This document shows, piece by piece, positions 17,564 to 27,113 of a stretch of DNA of 52,247 bases (position 1 is the first letter of the stretch; each line of letters starts with the position of its first letter). This DNA comes from an uncultured beta proteobacterium (GTDB lineage: Bacteria; Pseudomonadota; Gammaproteobacteria; Burkholderiales; Burkholderiaceae_B). Made by a program: the position numbers and the translations under genes. Location of the stretch: contig CAJBTJ010000206.1 of NCBI GenBank assembly GCA_903958565.1, forward strand, positions 1 through 52,247, given 5' to 3'. The notes beneath the pieces are model-generated. The model was given only the letters and a program-made list of their open reading frames with translations. It searched no databases and was not told the origin of the DNA.

Positions 17564-18148
17564 ATGACCGCTCATCAAGACCCGACTGCCAATTCATCAG
17601 GCGATTCGTCGCTCGACAAGTCGGCTGAGCAAAGCGCGGCCCAAGGTCAGTCCGAGGCGGCCGCCCAAAATGAGGCTCAATCGCTCGATCCCCTTCAGCA
17701 GTTACATGCCGATTTAACAGCCGCCCAGGCGCAGCTCGCCGAGCAAAAAGATCAGGTGCTGCGTGCGCATGCAGAAATGGAAAACGTTCGTCGTCGCGCC
17801 CAAGAAGAAGTCTCGAAAGCACGTAAGTTCGGCATTGAGTCATTCGCCGAAGGGCTGGTGCCGGTGAAGGATAGTCTTGAGGCAGCGCTTGCTCAGACAG
17901 AGCAAAGCGCTCAAGACATGCGTGCAGGGATTGAAATGACCCTCAAGCAGTTAGTGACTGCTTTTGAGCGAAACCACTTGAAGGAAATCGCGCCTGCCGC
18001 TGGCACCAAGTTTGATCCGCATCAGCACCAAGCGATTGCGACCATACCAGCCGAGCAAGAGCCCAACACGGTTGTGCAGACCCTACAGAAGGGCTACTTG
18101 ATCGCGGAGCGCGTACTGCGCCCTGCGTTGGTCACGGTGTCGTCTTAG
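17564..18148 (+). CDS. grpE: Nucleotide exchange factor GrpE
   Basis: Releases ADP from DnaK and so drives the chaperone cycle; it also acts as a thermosensor. The 194-residue protein has a disordered Ser/Gln/Ala-rich N-terminus (about 1-45), a long coiled-coil helix ([37 protein letters not shown]) and the conserved beta-domain with [12 protein letters not shown] and [24 protein letters not shown] at the C-terminus. The start follows CTGGAGA. It is expressed from the sigma-32 promoter just upstream, with dnaK next. Confidence 0.97.
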   Translation: MTAHQDPTANSSGDSSLDKSAEQSAAQGQSEAAAQNEAQSLDPLQQLHADLTAAQAQLAEQKDQVLRAHAEMENVRRRAQEEVSKARKFGIESFAEGLVPVKDSLEAALAQTEQSAQDMRAGIEMTLKQLVTAFERNHLKEIAPAAGTKFDPHQHQAIATIPAEQEPNTVVQTLQKGYLIAERVLRPALVTVSS

Positions 18149-18149
18149 G

Positions 18150-18177
18150 CTTGAAATTACTCGATTAGCCCCCAATT
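18150..18177 (+). promoter_or_regulatory. Sigma-32 heat-shock promoter of dnaK
   Basis: A perfect CTTGAAA (18150-18156) and CCCCAATT (18170-18177) are separated by 13 bases, the same spacing as at grpE. It begins two bases after the grpE stop codon and gives dnaK its own heat-shock start with a leader of about 70 bases rich in A and T. Confidence 0.82.
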
Positions 18178-18254
18178 ACGAAACATCTAAGTATTTAAAG
18201 CTCTTAAGCATTTAAGCATTCCCCAAATTCTGATTTCTTTAAAGGTAATTCACC

Positions 18255-20189
18255 ATGAGCAAGATTATCGGTATCGACCTTGGCACCACCAATAGTTGTG
18301 TGGCGGTCATGGACGGCGGTCAGGTCAAGATCCTTGAGAACGCCGAAGGCGCGCGCACGACTCCCTCTATCGTCGCCTACATGGAAGACGGTGAGACACT
18401 TGTCGGTGCGCCAGCAAAACGTCAGGCTGTCACAAACCCCACCAATACGCTCTATGCCGTTAAGCGTTTGATTGGACGTAAGTTCACCGAAGACGCCGTG
18501 CAGAAAGATATCCATTTGATGCCTTACAAGATCGTCAAGGCCGATAACGGCGACGCCTGGGTCGAAGCACAAAACAAAAAGCTTGCACCCTCGCAGGTCG
18601 CGGCAGACGTGTTGCGCAAAATGAAAAAAACCGCCGAAGACTTCTTAGGCGAAGAAGTCACCGAGGCCGTCATCACCGTGCCGGCTTACTTCAACGACAG
18701 TCAGCGCCAAGCGACGAAAGACGCAGGCCGTATTGCGGGTCTGGACGTCAAGCGGATCATCAACGAGCCCACTGCAGCTGCGCTGGCCTTCGGCATGGAC
18801 AAGTCAGAAAAAGGCGATCGCAAGATCGCTGTGTTCGACTTGGGTGGCGGCACGTTCGATATCTCGATCATTGAGATCGCGGATGTGGATGGCGAAAAAC
18901 AGTTTGAGGTGTTGTCGACCAACGGTGACACGTTCCTGGGCGGAGAAGATTTCGACCAACGCATCATCGAATACGTCATCGCCGAGTTCAAGAAAGAGCA
19001 GGGTGTTGATCTGGGTAAAGACGTTTTGGCACTACAGCGGTTGAAAGAAGCCGCTGAAAAAGCCAAGATTGAACTGTCGTCCAGTCAGCAGACTGAAATC
19101 AATTTGCCTTATATCACTGCTGATGCGTCTGGCCCCAAGCACTTGAACCTCAAGATGACACGTGCCAAGCTCGAATCGTTGGTCGAGGAGCTGATCGCTC
19201 GCACCATGGATCCTTGCCGTATCGCGATTAAAGATGCAGGCGTGAAGGTCAGTGAAATCGACGACGTGATTTTGGTCGGTGGTATGACCCGTATGCCTAA
19301 GGTACAGGAAAAGGTCAAAGAGTTCTTTGGTCGCGAACCACGTAAGGACGTCAACCCCGACGAAGCGGTTGCAGCAGGTGCTGCGATCCAGGGCTCGGTG
19401 TTGTCGGGTGATCGTAAAGACGTGTTGTTGCTTGACGTGACGCCTCTGTCCCTTGGTATTGAGACACTCGGTGGTGTGATGACCAAGATGATCACTAAGA
19501 ACACGACGATTCCGACCCGACACTCGCAAGTGTTCTCGACCGCTGATGATAACCAGCCGGCCGTGACCATTAAAGTGTTCCAGGGTGAGCGTGAAATTGC
19601 TGCAGGTAACAAGACACTCGGTGAGTTCAACCTTGAGGGTATTCCACCTTCACCACGCGGCACACCGCAGATTGAAGTGACGTTTGATATTGATGCGAAC
19701 GGTATTGTTCACGTCTCGGCCAAAGATAAAGGCACGGGCAAAGAGAACAAGATCACCATCAAGGCGAACTCTGGTCTGACCGAAGAAGAAATTCAACGTA
19801 TGGTGAAGGACGCTGAGGCGAATGCCGAGGAAGATCACCGCATGGCTGAGTTGGCCTTGGCGCGTAACAGCGCGGATGGTCTGGTGCACGCTACGCGTAA
19901 GTCCTTGACCGAGTACGGTGATAAGCTCGAAGCCGCTGAAAAAACAGCAATCGAAGCCGCCATTGCTGAAGTCGAAGAGGTCTTGAAGAGTGGCGCCGAT
20001 AAGACTGCGATTGATGCCAAAGTTGAAGCGCTTGCAACGGCTTCGCAAAAACTCGGTGAGAAGATGTATGCCGAGGCCCAAGCTGCAGCGGGTGGTGCGC
20101 CGGGTGGTGCAGAGCCAGGTTCAAGCAAGCCGGCGGATGACAATGTTGTCGATGCTGAGTTTAAAGAAGTCAAACGCGACCAGAAGTGA
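18255..20189 (+). CDS. dnaK: Molecular chaperone DnaK (Hsp70)
   Basis: ATP-driven chaperone for nascent and stress-unfolded proteins. At 644 residues it is of normal length. The ATPase domain opens with [16 protein letters not shown] and contains the phosphate-binding [15 protein letters not shown] and [14 protein letters not shown]. The interdomain linker is [19 protein letters not shown], followed by the substrate-binding domain and a helical lid. It ends in a Gly/Ala-rich stretch and the EFKEV-type tail ([15 protein letters not shown]) that binds partners. It follows grpE and precedes dnaJ, with a hairpin in between. Confidence 0.99.
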   Translation: MSKIIGIDLGTTNSCVAVMDGGQVKILENAEGARTTPSIVAYMEDGETLVGAPAKRQAVTNPTNTLYAVKRLIGRKFTEDAVQKDIHLMPYKIVKADNGDAWVEAQNKKLAPSQVAADVLRKMKKTAEDFLGEEVTEAVITVPAYFNDSQRQATKDAGRIAGLDVKRIINEPTAAALAFGMDKSEKGDRKIAVFDLGGGTFDISIIEIADVDGEKQFEVLSTNGDTFLGGEDFDQRIIEYVIAEFKKEQGVDLGKDVLALQRLKEAAEKAKIELSSSQQTEINLPYITADASGPKHLNLKMTRAKLESLVEELIARTMDPCRIAIKDAGVKVSEIDDVILVGGMTRMPKVQEKVKEFFGREPRKDVNPDEAVAAGAAIQGSVLSGDRKDVLLLDVTPLSLGIETLGGVMTKMITKNTTIPTRHSQVFSTADDNQPAVTIKVFQGEREIAAGNKTLGEFNLEGIPPSPRGTPQIEVTFDIDANGIVHVSAKDKGTGKENKITIKANSGLTEEEIQRMVKDAEANAEEDHRMAELALARNSADGLVHATRKSLTEYGDKLEAAEKTAIEAAIAEVEEVLKSGADKTAIDAKVEALATASQKLGEKMYAEAQAAAGGAPGGAEPGSSKPADDNVVDAEFKEVKRDQK

Positions 20190-20213
20190 TCGCCTAGACC
20201 ACAGTAGCATCCG

Positions 20214-20252
20214 CCCGGGACTCTTTTAGAGCATCCCGGGCAAGCTTTTTCT
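20214..20252 (+). terminator. Hairpin with T-run between dnaK and dnaJ
   Basis: The arms GCCCGGGA and TCCCGGGC pair over eight bases, with an inner CTC/GAG extension, and are followed by AAGCTTTTTC. It looks like a rho-independent terminator or attenuator placed so that dnaJ receives only readthrough from the dnaK message, which fits the lower cellular need for DnaJ. No separate heat-shock promoter was recognised between the hairpin and dnaJ. Confidence 0.75.
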
Positions 20253-20279
20253 GTTTCACCTTTTTACGAGCCTGAGATC

Positions 20280-21410
20280 ATGGCAAAACGCGACTTCTAC
20301 GAAACCCTTGGTGTTGCCAAAAACGCTTCGGATGATGACCTGAAAAAGGCCTACCGCAAGCTGGCGATGAAATACCATCCCGACCGCAATCCCGATAGTA
20401 AGGAAGCCGAAGAGAAATTCAAACAAGGCAAAGAGGCCTATGAAATTCTCTCCGATGAAAACAAGCGGGCGGCCTATGACCGCTACGGGCATGCGGGCGT
20501 AGATCCGAATGCTGCGGGTATGGGTGGCGCGGGGGGTGCCGGTTTTGGTGATGCGTTTGGTGACATCTTTGGTGAGATTTTTGGTGGTGCACGTCAGCGA
20601 GGCGCTGGTGGCGGCGGACCGCAGGTGTATCGCGGCGCAGATCTGAAGTACTCAATGGAAATCACGCTCGAGCAGGCGGCCGCCGGCTTTGACACAGAAA
20701 TTCGTGTCCCGAGTTGGGAAAACTGCGAGATTTGTAAAGGGAGTGGCGCTAAGCCAGGCACATCCCCAAAGACCTGCCGCACTTGTGGCGGTTCAGGCGC
20801 AGTACGCATGCAACAGGGCTTTTTTAGTGTGCAGCAGACGTGTCCTACATGCCATGGCAGTGGCAAAGAGATCACAGATCCTTGCGTGTCTTGCGATGGT
20901 GTGGGGCGCACGCGTCGCAACAAGACGCTACAGGTCAAGATTCCGGCCGGTATTGACGACGGCATGCGTATCCGTTCGTCCGGCAATGGAGAGCCAGGCA
21001 TCAACGGCGGTCCCTCTGGCGACCTGTTTGTTGAAATTCACATCAAGCAACACAAGATCTTCCAGCGCGACAATGATGACTTGCATTGTGAGTTAACGAT
21101 CCCCTTCACCACTGCAGCGCTTGGCGGCGAGATTCAGGTCCCTACGCTGAGCGGCAAGGCTGAAATTTCAATTCCGGAAGGTACGCAGTCCGGCAAGACT
21201 TTCCGCTTGCGTGGAAAGGGAGTCAAGGGTGTACGTGGCGCGTATCCCGGCGACTTGTATTGCCATGTTGTGGTTGAAACGCCGGTCAAGCTTAACGACG
21301 CGCAAAAGACAATCTTGCGGCAATTCGAGGCATCACTAGGCGAGGGCGGTGAACGCCACTCGCCGCAGAGCAAATCCTGGACCGATCGTGTCAAGGAGTT
21401 CTTTTCGTAG
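20280..21410 (+). CDS. dnaJ: Co-chaperone DnaJ (Hsp40)
   Basis: Delivers substrates to DnaK and stimulates its ATPase. The 376-residue protein has an N-terminal J domain with the HPD motif at 33-35, a Gly/Phe-rich linker (about 75-120: [24 protein letters not shown]), four CxxCxGxG zinc-binding repeats ([32 protein letters not shown]) and the C-terminal substrate-binding domains. It is the last gene of the heat-shock series and ends before a strong terminator. Confidence 0.98.
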   Translation: MAKRDFYETLGVAKNASDDDLKKAYRKLAMKYHPDRNPDSKEAEEKFKQGKEAYEILSDENKRAAYDRYGHAGVDPNAAGMGGAGGAGFGDAFGDIFGEIFGGARQRGAGGGGPQVYRGADLKYSMEITLEQAAAGFDTEIRVPSWENCEICKGSGAKPGTSPKTCRTCGGSGAVRMQQGFFSVQQTCPTCHGSGKEITDPCVSCDGVGRTRRNKTLQVKIPAGIDDGMRIRSSGNGEPGINGGPSGDLFVEIHIKQHKIFQRDNDDLHCELTIPFTTAALGGEIQVPTLSGKAEISIPEGTQSGKTFRLRGKGVKGVRGAYPGDLYCHVVVETPVKLNDAQKTILRQFEASLGEGGERHSPQSKSWTDRVKEFFS

Positions 21411-21441
21411 CGCGATCTGGATTGCTCTAGGCGATACGCAT

Positions 21442-21479
21442 AAAAAGCCATCTCAAAAAACATTGAGATGGCTTTTTTG
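21442..21479. terminator. Bidirectional rho-independent terminator between dnaJ and the M16 peptidase gene
   Basis: A 15-base-pair perfect stem (21442-21456 with 21463-21477) and a 6-base loop, with A-run and T-run on either side. It can end dnaJ on the plus strand and the M16 peptidase cluster on the minus strand. Confidence 0.92.
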
Positions 21480-21499
21480 TTTGATACTGCCTTGCACTG

Positions 21500-24250
21500 C
21501 TATTTCTTTTTGGAAAAGTCTCCAGCGGCGACGCTACTAAAACTCTGCGGCTGCAGATACTTGCGCAATGCGGCATTGACTTGCTCAACAGTCAATGCGG
21601 CTACTTTTTTGTCAGATTCCGCCGACCACTTAAAGTCACGTCCGGTCTCCATATACGCGATCCAGCCGCTAACGAGGTTGGCGTCCTGAGCACGAGAGAG
21701 CTTACGATAGTTTAGCAATGCAGCAATTGCCTCTTTGACTTCGGTCTCGGCGAAGCCATCCTTGAGTGCGCGCTCAAACTCTTCGCGAATCCCTGCCTCA
21801 ATCCGCTGGCGATTCTCTGGCGCGTAAATGGCGTAGACTGACCAGGTGCCGTTAGGCTCGAACGAGGAAACATTCAGGCGCGTACGCACGTTATAAGACA
21901 GACCGTCTTTTTCTCTGATGCGCATCCAGAGTCGAGATGTTTCGGATCCCCCCAACATAAAGTTTGCGAGGGAGAGTGCCGTAAAGTCAGGATCCGTATC
22001 CTGCAGCTTGAGCATACTCGCGGCGATATAGAACGCATTTGCTTTGTCGGGTGTATCGGCTTGCATTTGCGCAGGCTTGATGTCCCGATAAGGCTCAGGC
22101 GTCCTCTTGTACGCGGCACCTGCATTCCATTTGTTCAACGCGGTCGTAAGCGTTTGTTCCAGTTTTGCAGCATCGAAGGCACCGACCGCTGAAGCTGAAG
22201 TCTGCGAGACACCAAAAAATTTCTGATGATAAGCGGCTAACTGCTCACGCGTGAGCCCAGCGAGTGCCGTCAAAGACTCGTCGAAGGTCGGTGTGTAACG
22301 AATATCGTCCTTTGACCAAGTGTTTCCGTGGCGAGCGAGCATGCGTGAAGCAATTGCGTTGGGCTCAGTCATGGAGCTTTTTATACTCGTCGTCGTTTTG
22401 CTTACGTATTCGTCAAGCTGCTCTTGGGCGAAGTTGGCTTGTTGTATAACCTCAAGAACATAGCTCGTGAGTTCGTCGATGTGCTTGGCCGTCGTCGATA
22501 ACTGTATGAAAAGCCCACCCCCAGCACCCGAGACGCCCACCTGGCCGCCCAACGCGTCAATACGGTCAGTGATTTGTTGACGGGTTTGAGTCGGAGTGCC
22601 TTTTAGCAGCAGATCCGCGACTGCAATGGTGTTTGAACGCTGCCCCTTGAGCGAATCCACATCGCCAAACTGCAGTTGAATTGCCACCTGTACGCGGTCA
22701 CCGCGCGACTCTTTTGGCAAGAGGGCGAGTTGGAGTTTGCCGTTTTTAAGATTGACGGTTTTGCGTTGGGTGCGGGCGTCGATGTTATTTGGGTCGGGAT
22801 CGAATGCGGAGGCTTGTTTGAGACCGACGTCGCCTGTATAGCCTTTCAATTCCTCTTGTAGATTTGGCTTGTTGAGCTGCGGGGCGCGACTTGGTTTATC
22901 GGTTGGGATGTAGACCCCCTCCGTGCGATTTGCTTGAACCAGAAGTCTGTCGGCAGCCTGCTGTACTTCCGCTAGGGTCGCCGCGCGGATACGATCCCGG
23001 CTGACAAAAAATAGGCGCCAGTCTCCGAGGGCAATCGCTTCAGTGAGTGTGGCACTGATCTTTTGTGGATCGCTGAATCCTTGATCCCATCCCTTAAGCC
23101 ATTGGTTACGTACCCGATCAAGTTCTTCGGTGGTGAAGGGCTCTTTCGCAATGTGTTCAACAGTGGTTGTCAAGGTATTGAGTGCTCGCACCTGATCCAT
23201 ATCAGCTTGTAAGCTTGCTCCGAACATGACGCTGCCCGGCGCTGCGCGATCCATCGTGAACGCAAACACGCCTGCGGCCAATTTGTTTGCGACCAGTGCC
23301 TTGTACAGGCGACCTGAGGGCGTATCGCCAATGATCATGCTGGCCAGGTCAAGCGCCGCAAAGTCTTTGTGTGCGGCCGATGGAACGTGATACATCGCCG
23401 CAACAAGAGGCGAGCCGCCCGTCCGACGCAACGTCACCCGTCGCTCACCATCCTGCGCGGCCTCAACCGTGTATTCCGGCGGAAGCTTGCGTGTGGGTCT
23501 GGGAATTTTTCCGAAAGATTGAACGATGTCTTTTAATGCAGCCTCAGGATCGAACTTTCCAGCAACCACCAAGACAGCGTTGTCAGGTTGGTAGTAGGTT
23601 TTATAGAATTCTCGCAGTTTGGGGATATCGACGTTTTCTACATCGGACCGTGCACCGATCGTGGTCTTCCCGTAGTTGTGCCATTCGTAAGAGATACTTG
23701 ACATCCGCTGCATCAGAATTTTGAACGCATTGTTTTCGCCGTTCTCCATCTCATTACGTACAACCGTCATTTCTGTATCAAGGTCTTCGCGCTTGATGCT
23801 TGCGTTGATCATGACATCCGCCTGCCACGATAAATACCAGGCCAGTGTTTGGGGGTTCGATGAAAAGCTGGCGTAATAGTTGGTGCGGTCGACCGTGGTC
23901 GTACCGTTTGCTTGCAAGCCGCGTTTGGAAAACTCCGCCAGCCCATTCGGCATATTGGGTGTTCCCTTGAACAACATATGCTCGAGAAGGTGGGCCATGC
24001 CTGTTTCGCCGTAGTTTTCGTGACGCGATCCAACCAAATAAGTCATGTTGACAGTGGTGCTCGGTTTGGAGTCGTCCGGCGCTAGCAAGATGCGCAGGCC
24101 GTTGGCCTCCAGGCGGTATTCAGTGATGCCCTCAACCGATTGCAAGGCCGTCACGCCTGGGGGCGGAGTAACAGCCCAGCCGGGCGAACTGAATAGAATA
24201 AGAACCACTCCGACAAAAATATTTTTTAGGGCGCCAAAGGGCTGCAACAT
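21500..24250 (-). CDS. Secreted M16-family zinc metallopeptidase, two-domain
   Basis: A 916-residue exported peptidase of the pitrilysin/insulinase family. Residues 1-26 form a signal peptide (hydrophobic core IFVGVVLILF, cleavage after PGWA). The N-terminal M16 unit carries the inverted zinc motif HLLEH at 87-91 and the third ligand Glu at about 167 in TVVRNEMENGEN, so it is predicted active. The second half is another pair of M16 domains without HxxEH, as usual for this family. It should act in the periplasm on peptides or misfolded proteins. The start at 24250 has AGGA eight bases upstream and an intact signal peptide. A GTG at 24310 overlaps the VWA stop (GTGA) but would put 20 polar residues before the signal. 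It is the last gene of the MoxR-GNAT-VWA cluster. Confidence 0.93.
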   Translation of the reverse strand: MLQPFGALKNIFVGVVLILFSSPGWAVTPPPGVTALQSVEGITEYRLEANGLRILLAPDDSKPSTTVNMTYLVGSRHENYGETGMAHLLEHMLFKGTPNMPNGLAEFSKRGLQANGTTTVDRTNYYASFSSNPQTLAWYLSWQADVMINASIKREDLDTEMTVVRNEMENGENNAFKILMQRMSSISYEWHNYGKTTIGARSDVENVDIPKLREFYKTYYQPDNAVLVVAGKFDPEAALKDIVQSFGKIPRPTRKLPPEYTVEAAQDGERRVTLRRTGGSPLVAAMYHVPSAAHKDFAALDLASMIIGDTPSGRLYKALVANKLAAGVFAFTMDRAAPGSVMFGASLQADMDQVRALNTLTTTVEHIAKEPFTTEELDRVRNQWLKGWDQGFSDPQKISATLTEAIALGDWRLFFVSRDRIRAATLAEVQQAADRLLVQANRTEGVYIPTDKPSRAPQLNKPNLQEELKGYTGDVGLKQASAFDPDPNNIDARTQRKTVNLKNGKLQLALLPKESRGDRVQVAIQLQFGDVDSLKGQRSNTIAVADLLLKGTPTQTRQQITDRIDALGGQVGVSGAGGGLFIQLSTTAKHIDELTSYVLEVIQQANFAQEQLDEYVSKTTTSIKSSMTEPNAIASRMLARHGNTWSKDDIRYTPTFDESLTALAGLTREQLAAYHQKFFGVSQTSASAVGAFDAAKLEQTLTTALNKWNAGAAYKRTPEPYRDIKPAQMQADTPDKANAFYIAASMLKLQDTDPDFTALSLANFMLGGSETSRLWMRIREKDGLSYNVRTRLNVSSFEPNGTWSVYAIYAPENRQRIEAGIREEFERALKDGFAETEVKEAIAALLNYRKLSRAQDANLVSGWIAYMETGRDFKWSAESDKKVAALTVEQVNAALRKYLQPQSFSSVAAGDFSKKK

Positions 24251-24306
24251 ACGGATATTCCTGAGAGGGGGTCGGAACCGGTTGGAGTGTCCGGTTTGCA
24301 ATAGGT

Positions 24307-25476
24307 TCACTTCGAAAGCAGTCTCATCGCCTGTTCGATGCCTGATACCGTGACGGGAAACATCTTGTCTTGCACGATATTACGAATGAGTGCGATGGAT
24401 TGACGATATTGCCAAGAGGCTTGCGGTTCAGGATTTAACCAAACGGATTTCGGCCACGCATTCACCATACGTTGCAACCATTCCGCACCGGGTTCTTTGT
24501 TGTAGTGCTCGACTGAGCCGCCTGGTTGCAGGATCTCATAGGGGCTCATGGTGGCGTCCCCTACAAAAATCAAACGCCAGTCACCGTTGAATTTACGCAA
24601 CACGTCCCAGGTTTCGAAGCGTTCCATTTGACGGCGTCGATTAGATTTCCAAAGGTGCTCATAGGGGCAGTTATGGAAGTAATACACCTCTAGGTTGCGA
24701 AACTCACTACTCGCGGCCGAAAACAGTTCTTCCACCCGAGCGATGTGGTCATCCATACTTCCGCCCACATCGAGCAGCATCAACACTTTTACGTTGTTGT
24801 GGCGTTCTGGCACCATTTTGATGTCTAGGTAGCCGGCGTTACGCGCGGTGCTGGCGATGGTGTCGCCTAAATCTAACTCAAAGTCGGACCCTTCCCGCGC
24901 AAAGCGGCGCAGGCGACGCAGGGCCACTTTAAAGTTGCGTGTGCCGAGTTCAATGGAGTCGTCATAGTCGCGAAAGTTGCGCTCGTCCCAGACTTTGATG
25001 GCAGAACGCCCGCCGCCGGAGCCACCGACGCGAATACCCTCAGGGTTGACTCCCCCATTCCCAAAGGGCGATGTGCCGCCGGTGCCGATCCACTTATTAC
25101 CGCCTTCATGGCGGCCCTTTTGCTCTTCGAGGCGTTCTTTGAACATCTCCATGAGCTTGTCCCAGCCGTGCTTCTCTAGCTTTGCTTTCTGTTCTGGCGT
25201 CAGGTTTTTTTCCAGCTTGCTGATGAGCCAATCCAATGGGATTTTTTTACCCGGCGGGAGTTTTTGTTCCAGGCTGCGGTAATACGTCGCAAACGCACGA
25301 TCAAAGCGGTCGAATAAGGTTTCATCCTTAATCAACGTGGTGCGCGAGAGAAAATAAAAATCCTCGAGCGTGGGCGGCATGATGGGACTCGACAGCGCTT
25401 CGAGCAGTGTCAGATATTCTTTGACCGAAACCAGAAGTTTCTGGGCGCGAAGATGATAAAAAAAATCAACCAGCAT
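24307..25476 (-). CDS. VWA domain-containing protein, CoxE-like (MoxR partner)
   Basis: A 389-residue cytoplasmic protein. The N-terminal half (1-150) is helical and charged, ending in a Gly-rich linker (IGTGGTSPFGNGGVNPEGIRVGGSGGG). The C-terminal half from about residue 228 is a von Willebrand factor A domain with a MIDAS-type motif, DVGGS at 236-240, where Gly replaces the first Ser of the DxSxS consensus, as in other proteins of this CoxE-like group. Such proteins act with MoxR AAA ATPases to insert metals or remodel protein complexes. The ATG at 25476 is preferred; an upstream extension would lie inside the GNAT gene. It overlaps GNAT by 11 bases. The client complex is unknown. Confidence 0.92.
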   Translation of the reverse strand: MLVDFFYHLRAQKLLVSVKEYLTLLEALSSPIMPPTLEDFYFLSRTTLIKDETLFDRFDRAFATYYRSLEQKLPPGKKIPLDWLISKLEKNLTPEQKAKLEKHGWDKLMEMFKERLEEQKGRHEGGNKWIGTGGTSPFGNGGVNPEGIRVGGSGGGRSAIKVWDERNFRDYDDSIELGTRNFKVALRRLRRFAREGSDFELDLGDTIASTARNAGYLDIKMVPERHNNVKVLMLLDVGGSMDDHIARVEELFSAASSEFRNLEVYYFHNCPYEHLWKSNRRRQMERFETWDVLRKFNGDWRLIFVGDATMSPYEILQPGGSVEHYNKEPGAEWLQRMVNAWPKSVWLNPEPQASWQYRQSIALIRNIVQDKMFPVTVSGIEQAMRLLSK

Positions 25477-26083
25477 GACGTTTAAGTTGGTAGGTGAGGT
25501 GATCGCGCACTTCGGGCCATTCGCCCGCGATGACGCTGTACATGACGGTGTCCCGCACGGTGCCATCACGCCGCAAGGCATGGTGGCGCAAGATCCCATC
25601 GAGTTTGGCGCCGAGTCGTTCGATGGCGCGCCGCGACGCGTAATTAAAGTTGTCTGTACGCCAGCCAACGACCGCTGCGCCCAGGGTATCAAAGGCGTGG
25701 GTCATCAACATTAGCTTGCATGCCGTGTTGACGAAACTGCGCTGACGGCTTTTTGCGTACCAGGTAAAGCCGATTTCAAGGCGTGCGACCGCAGGTACGA
25801 TATCGTGATAACTCGTGCAGCCGATCACAGTGTTTGTCGATTCATCCATCACGGCGAAAGCCAGCCGATGGCCCTCGGCCCAGCCTTTCAGGGCGGTGTC
25901 GATGTAGGCGGCAGTTTGGTCGGGTTCTGGAACGGAGGTCACGCGCAGCGTCCAGAGTTCGCCGTCGCGAGCTGCCGCTTTTAGGCCATCGAGGTGTTGA
26001 GGTCCGAGCGGCTCAAGTCGCAGGCCGTGGCCACGCAGCGTGCAGGGTGATGGCGCAACACGAAACGTTTGTGAGACCGCCAT
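25466..26083 (-). CDS. GNAT-family N-acetyltransferase (RimJ/RimL-like)
   Basis: A 205-residue acyl-CoA-dependent acetyltransferase. It has the GNAT arrangement LEPLGPQHLDGL (strand 1 and helix 1), VIGCTSYHDIVPAVARLEIGFTW (strands 4-5), and the acetyl-CoA region KSRQRSFVNTACKLMLMTHAFDTLGAAVVGWRTDNFNYASRRAIERLGAK. The pattern of WxxxxxQ/RSFVNT and N...SRRAIE(R/K)LG is that of the RimJ/RimL branch, which acetylates protein N-termini or small amines. It starts two bases after moxR and overlaps the VWA gene, so it is in the same operon. A link to the MoxR-VWA job is not established. Confidence 0.9.
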   Translation of the reverse strand: MAVSQTFRVAPSPCTLRGHGLRLEPLGPQHLDGLKAAARDGELWTLRVTSVPEPDQTAAYIDTALKGWAEGHRLAFAVMDESTNTVIGCTSYHDIVPAVARLEIGFTWYAKSRQRSFVNTACKLMLMTHAFDTLGAAVVGWRTDNFNYASRRAIERLGAKLDGILRHHALRRDGTVRDTVMYSVIAGEWPEVRDHLTYQLKRHAG

Positions 26084-26085
26084 GA

Positions 26086-26976
26086 TTACGATCCTGAGGG
26101 GCGTCTTGTGCTATTGCGTGTCACAGCAGCGAGGCGCTCAAGCAGTTGAAGGTCTTGTTCATTTTTGAGTAAAGCGCCGGCCAGCATAGGGATCGACGTG
26201 GCGGCATGCGCGTCGATCTCGGCGGCGGTCACGTCTTCTGCGATCAATAGGCGCAACCAGTCGAGAAATTCGGAGGTCGAGGGTTTTTTCTTCAGTCCCG
26301 GGGCTTCGCGCAGAGCAAAAAAAGTGTCTAGTGCTGCGCGTAACACTTCAGCGTGCAAGTTGGGGAAGTGCACGTCCACAATGCTGCGCAACGTATCGCG
26401 ATCTGGAAAACGGATGTAATGGAAAAAGCAGCGACGCAAAAATGCATCGGGTAAATCTTTTTCGTTGTTAGACGTGATGATGACCAAGGGCCGATGCCGG
26501 GCCTTAATCGTGGAACGCGTCTCGTAAACATGGAACTCCATTTGGTCGAGTTCGCGCAGTAAATCGTTTGGAAACTCGATATCCGCTTTGTCGATTTCAT
26601 CGATCAACAGCACCACAGGCTCTGGCGAATCGAAGGCCTGCCACAGAACACCCTGCATGATGTAGTTACTAATGTCTTTGACCTTTTCCTCACCAAGTTG
26701 AGAGTCGCGCAAACGCGACACGGCATCGTATTCATACAGGCCTTGGTGCGCTTTGGTCGTGGATTTGATGTGCCACTGCAACAAGGGCCGACCGAGTGCA
26801 CTGGCGACTTCCTCTGCAAGCATGGTCTTGCCTGTGCCTGGTTCCCCCTTGATTAACAGGGGGCGTTGCAGCGTCAAGGCTGCATTCACGGCGAGTTTGA
26901 GGTCATCGGTGGCGACATAACGAGCTGTGCCGTCAAAACGGGTGTTCGGGTCTGAGGCGGGGTGTGCTTGGGTCAT
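26086..26976 (-). CDS. MoxR-family AAA+ ATPase
   Basis: A 296-residue chaperone-type ATPase. Walker A GEPGTGKT lies at 44-51, Walker B LLIDEIDKAD at 123-132, and sensor 1 is in PLVIITSNNEKDLPDAFLRRC, where the arginines of the arginine-finger type follow. MoxR proteins work with VWA partners in maturing enzyme complexes such as dehydrogenases and CO oxidases. The VWA partner is two genes downstream, with GNAT in between. The operon is divergent from the cytochrome c genes at 27114. Confidence 0.94.
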   Translation of the reverse strand: MTQAHPASDPNTRFDGTARYVATDDLKLAVNAALTLQRPLLIKGEPGTGKTMLAEEVASALGRPLLQWHIKSTTKAHQGLYEYDAVSRLRDSQLGEEKVKDISNYIMQGVLWQAFDSPEPVVLLIDEIDKADIEFPNDLLRELDQMEFHVYETRSTIKARHRPLVIITSNNEKDLPDAFLRRCFFHYIRFPDRDTLRSIVDVHFPNLHAEVLRAALDTFFALREAPGLKKKPSTSEFLDWLRLLIAEDVTAAEIDAHAATSIPMLAGALLKNEQDLQLLERLAAVTRNSTRRPSGS

Positions 26977-27113
26977 CGGTGGTTAAAATGGTAAGAGTTT
27001 GGGGTGAGTTGACTGGTAGCTAAAGTGTAATTTCACCAATTATCGTACAATCCTCACGTTTTGCGGCCGGGATTCGTTCCCGGGTCATTTCCCTGCCAGA
27101 CCAAGAGTCCAAT

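Noticed and set aside
19109-19663. Long antisense open frames in dnaK
   Set aside because: Common in GC-rich dnaK genes because of codon bias; no independent evidence such as a ribosome site.
24251-24310. GTG at 24310 as start of the M16 peptidase
   Set aside because: Though it overlaps the VWA stop as GTGA, it would place 20 polar residues before the signal peptide; ATG 24250 has a ribosome site and a clean signal sequence.
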